DNA of 5,732 nucleotides from NCBI GenBank assembly GCA_020629355.1, contig JAHDDM010000089.1, positions 1 to 5,732 of the forward strand, read 5' to 3'. Positions 1 to 5,732 of this stretch are shown here, one piece after another. Below the pieces are notes generated by a model. The model was not told the DNA's origin, ran no database searches, and was given only the letters and a program-made list of their open reading frames with translations. Within the stretch, counting starts at the first letter, position 1. Each line of letters starts with the position of its first letter. Source of the DNA: Rhodospirillaceae bacterium (GTDB lineage Bacteria > Pseudomonadota > Alphaproteobacteria > JABSOH01). A program made the position numbers and the translations under genes.

Positions 1-1107
1 GGCAATTATGATGCAGGTGTCGTTGGTATCCTCAATCTTAGCCCGAAAGACACCGTTCTGGAAAATTCTGCTGCCGGCCTTCAACTCAGCGCAAATAGCC
101 TCAACCCTGGTCAATCTGTCTTCATGGGACACCTTGACATTACCGCACCAGAACATAGCAGCAATCGTGAATGGTTTGCCAACACAAAAGGCGGTGATGC
201 TGCCGTAAAGGTATCCTTCACTCTGAAGGACATCGGCCTGAATACCTCGGAGGGTCATAAAGGCCAGTATCGCTTGGTAAAATTCAACGGCAGCAGCTGG
301 GATCTTGCTGCCGCAACAGACAGTTCAGTCGCTGGAAAAATCACCTTCAATGATGTGACCTTACAGGATAATGGTATTTATCGTGTCGTCTTTGACGCGC
401 AAATACCAGAAACAACAGCAGATACGCAAGTACTGGATACAACAATACAAAAAGAGATTGCTGCACCCGTTGCATCAACAAACGATGCCCCCACGCTGCC
501 CAGGACACGGATCAACATTCAACTGCAAGGTTCGGATGGTCAAATGTTTAGTGCTGGCAGCCGTGCAAGCGATAGCTTTGACAGCATCCGCAAAATCGAA
601 CGCGGATTGAACGACAATCAGATACCTCAGGATGAAACCATCTCTGAGCTTGAGGTTATTACAGCTTCAACGCAACAAAATCTGAGCATTGATCAGACCG
701 AAAAAACTCTGAAGGCCTTTGCAGACGATCCAAAGATGCGGGCGCAAATTCTTGATAAAATACAAGATTTCCTAGAATCAAAAGACACTGTTCTTGGGAT
801 AAAGGAACGCGATATACTGAATAAACTCGTGCAGCTAGTTCAGGAGCAAGAAACCCAAACAGTCGTAGAGCTAGATCAACCCCTTGAACCCGTACTGGAA
901 GCCCTCGAAGAGTTACAAGTCGCGCCGCCTGTTGCCGTTGAAGAGGTCGCAGTCGAAGAACTCCTTACCCCACTTATCCCAACCGAAGAAGTCGCCGCTG
1001 AAGATAGCGTGACGGATCCAAATGATACCGAATTCAGTGCTCAGCTTCAGGCCGCAACGGGTCTTAAAGAAAAGTCGACTCTTCTGATCAACGCTTCTGC
1101 TGCGTAG
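1..1107 (+). CDS. C-terminal part of an unrecognised, probably surface or secreted protein (5' end outside window)
   Basis: The reading frame is open from base 1 to a TAG at 1105-1107, giving 368 residues with no start inside the window. The ATG at 124 is in frame but lacks a clear ribosome site, so I treat it as internal. Fragment residues about 40-135 are rich in beta-forming, Ser/Thr/Asn/Gly residues. They end in a D-N-G-I-Y motif (about 123-127) resembling the D-x-G-x-Y tyrosine corner of Ig-like folds. A Thr/Ala/Pro linker follows (about 135-170), then a charged, probably helical stretch (about 190-285). The tail (about 285-340) is acidic and rich in Val, Glu, Ala and Pro, with imperfect repeats of a VAVEE-type unit. 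No transmembrane segment or known anchor is visible at the C-terminus. I do not recognise the family. An extracellular or envelope role is inferred from composition only. It ends 11 bases before the dipeptidase gene and may share its transcript. Confidence 0.75.
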   Translation, partial: GNYDAGVVGILNLSPKDTVLENSAAGLQLSANSLNPGQSVFMGHLDITAPEHSSNREWFANTKGGDAAVKVSFTLKDIGLNTSEGHKGQYRLVKFNGSSWDLAAATDSSVAGKITFNDVTLQDNGIYRVVFDAQIPETTADTQVLDTTIQKEIAAPVASTNDAPTLPRTRINIQLQGSDGQMFSAGSRASDSFDSIRKIERGLNDNQIPQDETISELEVITASTQQNLSIDQTEKTLKAFADDPKMRAQILDKIQDFLESKDTVLGIKERDILNKLVQLVQEQETQTVVELDQPLEPVLEALEELQVAPPVAVEEVAVEELLTPLIPTEEVAAEDSVTDPNDTEFSAQLQAATGLKEKSTLLINASAA

Positions 1108-1118
1108 CATTTTCTTAA

Positions 1119-2166
1119 ATGCATCCCGCGCCACCTTTATTTGACGGTCACAATGATCTGTTAAGCCAGCTTGCGGCTGGAAAATGTACCCAAGCCGATA
1201 TTCAGCATGGATATGACTTCGGGCATATCGACTTGCCGCGTGCGCAAAAAGGTGGCTTTGGCGGCGGTTTCTTTGCCATTTTCACCGAAGATAGCGAACA
1301 GGGAATTACCGATGTTCTCGCGGCAATGCAAAGCCCGCCGTATCATCTGCCCATGCCGCCCAAATTGCCACAGAACAAGGCCTTATCACAAGCAATACGC
1401 CAACTCGCAGAATTCCACCGCCTCACTCAGGCTGGCTTGATTACTCCCTGTACGGATATGGCAAGCGTAGAAAAGCATCTATTTGCGCCCGATACACTAG
1501 CAGCAGTATTGCACAGCGAAGGCGTCGAGGCGATAGACCGCAATTGTCCTAGAGGTCTTTTATCAGGCAGGGTTGCGGAGTCTCAGCCTAACCTGGTCGA
1601 GAGATAACGATTTTGCCTCTGGCGCGCCCTTTGCCTATCCTGCTCAGCCTGATCACGGCGGCGGCTTGACCGATTTAGGTATTGCACTGGTCAAGACCTG
1701 CAACCAAATGGGGATTATGCTTGATGTTGCGCACCTGAATGAAAAAGGCTTCGATGATCTAACCAAGCATAGCAATAAACCAATAGTCGCGACCCATTCC
1801 AACGCTCATGCCCTTACCCCACACGCGCGGAATTTGACCAATCGGCAGCTGGATATCATCCGCGACAGTGATGGTCTGGTGGGAGTAAACTTTGCCACTG
1901 CAATGCTCAGAGAAGACGGTAAAATGTGCGCTGAGACGGACTTCACTCCCCTACTCCGACATTTGGAGTATTTGCTGGAATATCTTGGCGAAAACCGCGT
2001 TGCGCTCGGCTCGGACTTTGATGGTGCGACTATCCCTGAGGCCATTAAGGATTGTGCCGGCATTGCCGATTTGCGTTTCATTCTCAGACAAAGCGGCTAT
2101 AGTGAGGAGCTGCTCGAAAAACTCTTTTATCAAAACTGGTTGCGCATTCTGCAACATAGTTTATGA
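1119..2166 (+). pseudogene. Membrane dipeptidase-like peptidase (family M19), broken by a frameshift
   Basis: Two overlapping frames together encode one M19 zinc dipeptidase, a family that cleaves dipeptides with broad specificity. The first part (1119 to a TAA at 1605-1607) carries D-G-H-N-D (residues 9-13, zinc ligands H11 and D13), the GHIDLPR and GGFGGGFFAIF segments, and L-H-S-E-G with the metal-bridging E134. The second part, up to the stop at 2164-2166, carries G-L-R-S-L-S-L-T-W-S-R, D-V-A-H-L-N-E-K-G-F, A-T-H-S-N-A-H, R-N-L-T-N-R-Q and G-S-D-F-D-G. These hold the remaining histidine ligands (codons at 1732 and 1795) and the catalytic-site Asp (2014). Homology leaves the first frame near 1545 and resumes in the second at about 1546. 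All expected zinc-site residues survive, so the break looks recent, or may be a sequencing error. The start ATG at 1119 has no evident Shine-Dalgarno sequence, which may mean coupling to the upstream gene. The combined length of about 349 residues is normal for bacterial M19. Confidence 0.85.
1536..1554 (+). other. Frameshift position inside the M19 dipeptidase gene
   Basis: Upstream of here the family sequence reads E-G-V-E-A-I-D-R-N in the frame of the ATG at 1119. From about 1546 it continues one base later as V-L-E-V-F-Y-Q-A-G-L-R-S-L. The original frame instead runs into an unrelated 20-residue tail and stops at 1605-1607. As I recall the family, the Asp of A-I-D and the Val of L-x-V lie eight residues apart. 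Here they are separated by 19 bases instead of 24, which fits a five-base deletion just after the Asn codon at 1542-1544. A single-base insertion would give the same frame change but would leave the loop two residues short. Confidence 0.75.
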
Positions 2167-2184
2167 GCAGATATCAAAGTCAAT

Positions 2185-2191
2185 AAAGGAA
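2185..2191 (+). promoter_or_regulatory. Shine-Dalgarno site of the M20D amidohydrolase gene
   Basis: The purine run AAAGGAA ends eight bases before the ATG at 2200. It supports that start over the alternatives and lies in the 33-base gap after the dipeptidase stop. The amidohydrolase therefore has its own initiation site, and its translation should not depend on the broken upstream frame. Confidence 0.7.
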
Positions 2192-2199
2192 AGCACGCC

Positions 2200-3375
2200 A
2201 TGCCCATTAAGAACCGTATTGCAGAATTCCATCATGACATCACCGCTTGGCGGCAGGATTTACACCAACACCCTGAATTGATGTTTGATACCGTGCGTAC
2301 AGGCGGCTTTGTTGCTGAGAAACTGGCCGAATTCGGCTGTGATGAAATTATCACTGGTATGGCACAAACAGGCGTGGTTGGAGTCATTAAAGGCAAAGGC
2401 AATGTCTCTGGCAAGGTCATTGGCTTGCGTGCCGATATGGACGCCTTGCCGATTTTTGAAGCGACAAACTTACCTTATGCTTCTGAAACAAAAGGAAAAA
2501 TGCACGCCTGCGGTCACGATGGTCATACCGCCATGTTGCTTGGAGCCGCAAAATATCTCGCCGAAACACGGAATTTTGACGGCACAGCAGTGGTGATTTT
2601 CCAACCAGCTGAAGAAGGTGGCGGAGGCGGCAAGGTGATGTGCGACGAGGGATTAATGACACGATTTAACATCGATGAAGTGTATGGGATGCACAATATG
2701 CCTAGCATTCCCACTGGTGAATTTGCCATTCGCGCTGGTGCATTCTTTGCCGCTACGGATGGATTTAACATCAAGATACAGGGTATCGGTGGTCATGCCG
2801 CCATTCCACACCATGCTATCGATACGACTTTGGTTGCAGCCCATATTGTTGTCGCCTTACAGAGCATCGCCAGCCGTAACACCGATCCACAACAGCAACT
2901 TGTTGTTTCGGTCTGTACTGTCCGTACCGAATCCGAATCCAGCAATATCATCCCCGAATATGTTCATTTGGGCGGGACAATACGCACACTTGATCCAGAC
3001 GTGCGCGAAATGGCCTGCACGCGCCTAAAACAGATTACTCAGTCCACTGCTGAAGCCTTTGGAGCAAAGGCAGAAATCACCATAGAACGCGGCTATCCCG
3101 TGATGGTGAACACTCCCAAAGAAACAGACTTTGCGGCGATGATTGGCGCAAAGGTTTCTGGTAAACCCACCCAGGATGTGCCGCCGATTATGGGCGGAGA
3201 AGACTTTGCCTATATGCTCGAAGAACGCCCTGGTGCCTATATTCTCCTCGGCAATGGCGAAAGTGCCATGCTGCACCATCCTGAATACGACTTTAACGAC
3301 AGCGCAATCCCCGCTGGAGCATCCTATTGGGCAGAATTGATTGAAAGCCGAATGCCCGTAAATAGTCCAGCCTAG
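2200..3375 (+). CDS. M20D family amidohydrolase (hippurate hydrolase / N-acyl-amino-acid hydrolase type)
   Basis: This is an intact 391-residue cytoplasmic metalloamidase of the M20D type, whose members cut the amide bond of N-acylated or N-aroyl amino acids and related substrates. The expected signatures occur in order: a W-R-Q-D-L-H-Q-H-P-E-L start (17-27), R-A-D-M-D-A-L-P (77-84), H-A-C-G-H-D-G-H with metal ligands C104 and H106 (102-109), and Q-P-A-E-E-G with the catalytic and ligand pair E138/E139. These are followed by G-M-H-N with H165, a dimerisation (lid) domain at about 183-280 starting near G-G-H-A-A-I-P, G-G-E-D-F-A-Y, and a terminal L-H-H-P-E-Y-D-F-N-D with ligand H359. There is no signal peptide. 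Length matches the family (about 380-400). The exact substrate (hippurate, N-acetyl amino acids, indole-3-acetyl conjugates, diaminopimelate derivatives) cannot be read from sequence. It sits behind an M19 dipeptidase, which suggests peptide or acyl-amino-acid salvage. Its TAG stop overlaps the stop of the convergent gene. Confidence 0.92.
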   Translation: MPIKNRIAEFHHDITAWRQDLHQHPELMFDTVRTGGFVAEKLAEFGCDEIITGMAQTGVVGVIKGKGNVSGKVIGLRADMDALPIFEATNLPYASETKGKMHACGHDGHTAMLLGAAKYLAETRNFDGTAVVIFQPAEEGGGGGKVMCDEGLMTRFNIDEVYGMHNMPSIPTGEFAIRAGAFFAATDGFNIKIQGIGGHAAIPHHAIDTTLVAAHIVVALQSIASRNTDPQQQLVVSVCTVRTESESSNIIPEYVHLGGTIRTLDPDVREMACTRLKQITQSTAEAFGAKAEITIERGYPVMVNTPKETDFAAMIGAKVSGKPTQDVPPIMGGEDFAYMLEERPGAYILLGNGESAMLHHPEYDFNDSAIPAGASYWAELIESRMPVNSPA

Positions 3376-3872
3376 ATATTCTGTTCTTGAGTATCATAAC
3401 CACCGCAAAGCTTAGTGAGTTTGGTGACCGCCTCTACGACACCATACATGGACCAATGTTCCATTGGTTCGCTAGTCTCAGCCTGCAATAGATACAGGTG
3501 ATCGCTATGAAACATATCATAAACTAAACTTCCAGTGGTAGGAGCAGGATTATCTTTACGATCAAGTCCAAAAAAAACCGTTGAATCTTCTTCCACAAGA
3601 CTCTCAATAAATCCCGCGACACGAATGGGTATATTGTCATCAGTCTGCAAAGTAATAAAGGCATCGCTTAAACTCTCCGAAGAGCCAGGAAAAGCAACTT
3701 CGAGATGTATATTCTGATCCATGCACACCAAACTAAGCATAGCGCCTGTATCACCAACAGCTTCCGCAAAGCTTACCCTAAGGCCTTCAGGGTCTTGTTC
3801 GCTCCAGACCTCCCACGCCGCTGCTGGTGTACTGAGCAGCAGAAAAGATAAAATGATAAGAAATTTTTTCAT
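3372..3872 (-). CDS. Small exported (periplasmic) protein of unknown function
   Basis: This encodes 166 residues starting at an ATG (3872-3870). A weak AGGCG ribosome site lies seven bases upstream (3884-3880). The N-terminus is a classic Sec signal peptide: MKK, a hydrophobic core of about ten residues (4-13), and A-A-A before W20, a good signal peptidase I site. No lipobox cysteine is present, so it should be soluble in the periplasm or outside the cell. The mature part of about 147 residues is acidic. It has just two cysteines, C50 (in L-V-C-M-D) and C156 (in K-L-C-G-G-Y), placed to form one disulfide joining its two ends. I do not recognise a family. It follows tdh by 39 bases on the same strand, so it may be the last gene of the kbl-tdh transcript, but nothing in it points to threonine metabolism. 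Its TAG overlaps the stop of the facing amidohydrolase. Confidence 0.8.
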   Translation of the reverse strand: MKKFLIILSFLLLSTPAAAWEVWSEQDPEGLRVSFAEAVGDTGAMLSLVCMDQNIHLEVAFPGSSESLSDAFITLQTDDNIPIRVAGFIESLVEEDSTVFFGLDRKDNPAPTTGSLVYDMFHSDHLYLLQAETSEPMEHWSMYGVVEAVTKLTKLCGGYDTQEQNI

Positions 3873-3911
3873 CCAATTACGCCTGTTTTATCTATAGCCC
3901 TTGTTTAGGTT

Positions 3912-4940
3912 CTACACACCCCAATCGAGGATAACCTTGCCAGATTGCCCTGAGCGCATGACATCAAAGCCTTTCTCGAAATCGTCTATGCTAAAACGGT
4001 GCGTGATAATATCTGAAACATCAAGCCTGCTTTGCACCAGAGCCGTCATTTTGTACCAGGTCTCGAACATTTCTCGGCCTGAGATTCCTTTAAGATGTAG
4101 TAATTTGAAAATCACCGCATTCCAGTCGACTTCAAACGCCACCGGAGAAATACCTAAAATCGCGATTTTGCCACCATAGTTCATCACATCAATCATTTGC
4201 CGCATTGCCGCCGCCGCGCCAGACATCTCCAGTCCAACATCAAACCCCTCGGTCATGCCGATACGACTCATTACACTGTTCAGGTCTTCTTTGCTGACAT
4301 CAACGACATATTGCACGCCTAATTTGCGGCATAAATCCAGCCGATACGGGTTAATGTCCGTAATCACCACCTTGCGCGCACCCACTGCTTGGGCGACCAA
4401 TGCGCCCATAATACCAATAGGGCCTGCACCAGTGACCAAAACATCTTCGCCAACTAAATCAAAACTTAATGCAGTATGCACCGCATTGCCTAGTGGATCA
4501 AAAATCGCGGCTATTTCGCTGGGAATATCCTCAGGTAGAACAAAAATATTATGCTCTGGCACGACAACATACTCCGCAAAAGACCCTGGCCTTGTGACCC
4601 CAACCCCTTTGGTATTGCGACAAAGATGTCCGCGTCCAGCACGACAGTTCCGACAAGTGCCACAGACAACATGCCCCTCGGCAGAAACCCTCTGCCCCAC
4701 CGAAAAGCGCGTCACATCTGCACCAAGCTTTTCAATCACACCACAAAATTCATGCCCCACCACCATCGGAGTCGGCACAGTGGCCTGCGCCCATTCATCC
4801 CAATTATAGATATGCACATCCGTGCCACAGATAGCACTATGGGTCACACGAATACGCACCTCGGCAGAGGCAGGCTCAGGAATCGCAACATCCTGCATCC
4901 ACAGTCCTGCACGCGGCTCTTGTTTCACTAAGGCTTTCAT
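3912..4940 (-). CDS. tdh: L-threonine 3-dehydrogenase
   Basis: Tdh oxidises L-threonine with NAD+ to 2-amino-3-ketobutyrate in the cytoplasm, the first step of threonine breakdown to glycine and acetyl-CoA. The 342-residue product matches the length and much of the sequence of Escherichia coli Tdh (341) as I remember it. It is a zinc-dependent medium-chain dehydrogenase. Visible features are the catalytic zinc residues C38 (A-I-C-G-T-D), H63 and E64 (V-V-G-H-E), H90 (equivalent to the active-site His of E. coli Tdh), and the structural zinc cysteines C93, C96, C99 and C107. The nucleotide fold has G-A-G-P-I-G at 171-176 with D195 as the likely NAD-ribose-binding acid. The family-typical [12 protein letters not shown] (147-158) and [11 protein letters not shown] blocks are intact. 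The start ATG directly abuts the kbl stop, and a GGAGTG ribosome site lies inside the end of kbl. Confidence 0.97.
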   Translation of the reverse strand: MKALVKQEPRAGLWMQDVAIPEPASAEVRIRVTHSAICGTDVHIYNWDEWAQATVPTPMVVGHEFCGVIEKLGADVTRFSVGQRVSAEGHVVCGTCRNCRAGRGHLCRNTKGVGVTRPGSFAEYVVVPEHNIFVLPEDIPSEIAAIFDPLGNAVHTALSFDLVGEDVLVTGAGPIGIMGALVAQAVGARKVVITDINPYRLDLCRKLGVQYVVDVSKEDLNSVMSRIGMTEGFDVGLEMSGAAAAMRQMIDVMNYGGKIAILGISPVAFEVDWNAVIFKLLHLKGISGREMFETWYKMTALVQSRLDVSDIITHRFSIDDFEKGFDVMRSGQSGKVILDWGV

Positions 4941-5732
4941 CTAAATCACTCCAAAATGCTGGCCACATTCAGCAAAGGCAGCAATAGCGGTCTCGACTTG
5001 TTGTGTGCTGTGGGCAGCGGACATTTGTGTTCGAATCCGTGCCTGTCCATCCGGCACAACAGGATAGAAAAAGCCAATGACATACACGCCTTTTTCCAGC
5101 ATTGCCGCCGCCATATCTTGCGATAATTTGGCGTCATACAACATCACGGGAATAATCGGGTGATCCCTGCCCGCAAGTGTAAAGCCAAGCTTTGTCATTT
5201 CAGTACGGAACAGTTTGGCATTGCTCTCGAGCCTTTGACGTAATTCTTGCTGCTGCTCCACCATATCCAAGGCTTTGAGAGTCGTTTGCGCAATCATCGG
5301 CACCAGAGAATTTGAAAACAGATACGGCCTTGAACGTTGTCTAAGCCACGACACCACCTCGGATTTGGCGACAGTAAAACCTCCAGATGCACCGCCTAAT
5401 GCCTTGCCCAACGTACCCGTCACAATATCCACACGCCCCATCACATTATTGTACTCAATGCTGCCGCGCCCTCCAGCACCCAAAAAGCCCGTGGCATGAC
5501 ATTCATCCACCATCACCATCGCGTCATACTTTTCTGCCAGGTCACAAATACCCGTTAAATTTGCAATAATCCCATCCATCGAAAAGACACCATCCGTCGC
5601 AATCAAACGAAAACGTTGATCCTGTGCCTGGATAAGCTGCTGCTCCAAGTCTTGCATGTCGTTGTTATTATATCGATAACGCTTCGCCTTGCATAACCGC
5701 ACGCCATCAATAATCGAAGCATGATTCAATCG
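4941..5732 (-). CDS. kbl: Glycine C-acetyltransferase (2-amino-3-ketobutyrate CoA ligase), 5' end outside window
   Basis: Kbl is a pyridoxal-phosphate enzyme that cleaves 2-amino-3-ketobutyrate, the unstable product of Tdh, with CoA to glycine and acetyl-CoA. The frame is open at the right edge, and 263 codons are present of about 398 usual, so roughly the first 135 residues are missing. The TTG at 5729-5727 corresponds to the internal Leu of the L-N-H-A-S block, not to a start. In order I see [27 protein letters not shown] (PLP-ring Asp and His) and G-T-L-G-K-A-L-G-G with the Schiff-base lysine (fragment residue 109, counting from the TTG). [10 protein letters not shown] and the C-terminal G-F-F-Y-P-V-V-P and [10 protein letters not shown] follow. 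These match Kbl more closely than the related 8-amino-7-oxononanoate or 5-aminolevulinate synthases, and the adjacent tdh settles it. The promoter of the kbl-tdh unit is off the window. Confidence 0.96.
   Translation of the reverse strand, partial: RLNHASIIDGVRLCKAKRYRYNNNDMQDLEQQLIQAQDQRFRLIATDGVFSMDGIIANLTGICDLAEKYDAMVMVDECHATGFLGAGGRGSIEYNNVMGRVDIVTGTLGKALGGASGGFTVAKSEVVSWLRQRSRPYLFSNSLVPMIAQTTLKALDMVEQQQELRQRLESNAKLFRTEMTKLGFTLAGRDHPIIPVMLYDAKLSQDMAAAMLEKGVYVIGFFYPVVPDGQARIRTQMSAAHSTQQVETAIAAFAECGQHFGVI
4947..4952 (-). promoter_or_regulatory. Shine-Dalgarno site of tdh, embedded in the 3' end of kbl
   Basis: On the minus strand GGAGTG lies about six to nine bases before the tdh ATG (4940-4938) and overlaps the last codons of kbl. 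With the TAG of kbl immediately followed by the ATG of tdh, this arrangement is typical of translational coupling: ribosomes finishing kbl can reinitiate on tdh and keep the two enzymes in balance. It also fixes the tdh start. Confidence 0.7.

Noticed and set aside
124..1107. ATG at 124 as the true start of the first gene
   Set aside because: The frame is open and protein-like all the way to base 1, and the region before 124 has no clear ribosome site. The protein most likely begins outside the window.
1806..2081. Minus-strand frame of 91 codons opposite the dipeptidase
   Set aside because: It lies entirely antisense to well-supported M19 coding sequence, has no ribosome site and a composition typical of a shadow frame. 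The same applies to the other short frames opposite the amidohydrolase, tdh and kbl.
1573..2166. Second half of the dipeptidase as an independent gene starting at the TTG at 1573
   Set aside because: Homology to the M19 family continues upstream of the TTG in the same frame (V-F-Y-Q-A-G), there is no convincing ribosome site, and such a product would lack the first zinc ligands and the bridging Glu.
3376..3430. Bidirectional terminator at the convergent junction
   Set aside because: I found only short, poorly matched inverted pieces and no stem followed by a T-run. The region is coding on the minus strand.
3891..3896. TATAGA on the minus strand as a -10 box for the small exported protein
   Set aside because: No acceptable -35 element lies at the right distance, and the resulting leader would barely include the ribosome site. 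The 39-base gap (3873-3911) fits read-through from tdh at least as well.

Overview
The window looks like ordinary chromosomal DNA from a Gram-negative bacterium of moderate GC content, most likely a proteobacterium. An alphaproteobacterium is my best guess, from the style of the M19 dipeptidase; this is inference, not proof. Supporting signs are a Gram-negative-type Tdh/Kbl pair, a Sec-exported small protein and dense gene packing. I see no RNA genes, insertion sequences, CRISPR repeats or attachment sites.

The left half (1-3375) is read on the plus strand. It holds the 3' end of an unrecognised, probably surface or secreted protein with one Ig-like-looking segment and an acidic Val/Glu/Pro-rich tail (1-1107). 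Next comes an M19 (renal/membrane dipeptidase-like) gene broken by a frameshift near base 1545 (1119-2166), then an intact M20D amidohydrolase of the hippurate hydrolase/N-acyl-amino-acid hydrolase type (2200-3375). Gaps of 11 and 33 bases suggest at least the two peptidase genes, and possibly all three, are co-transcribed.

The right half (3372-5732) is read on the minus strand. Transcription enters from the right edge through kbl (glycine C-acetyltransferase, 5' end outside the window), then tdh (L-threonine 3-dehydrogenase) with no intervening base, then a 166-residue exported protein of unknown function after 39 bases. The two convergent units meet tail to tail and share a CTAG, so their stop codons overlap.

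Functionally, Tdh and Kbl together convert threonine to glycine and acetyl-CoA. The M19 and M20D enzymes release amino acids from dipeptides and N-acylated amino acids. The window can therefore be read as an amino-acid salvage and catabolism neighbourhood. No clearly new system is visible. The items most worth a second look are the broken dipeptidase, the unknown large protein at the left edge, the small exported protein behind kbl-tdh, and the overlapping convergent stops.
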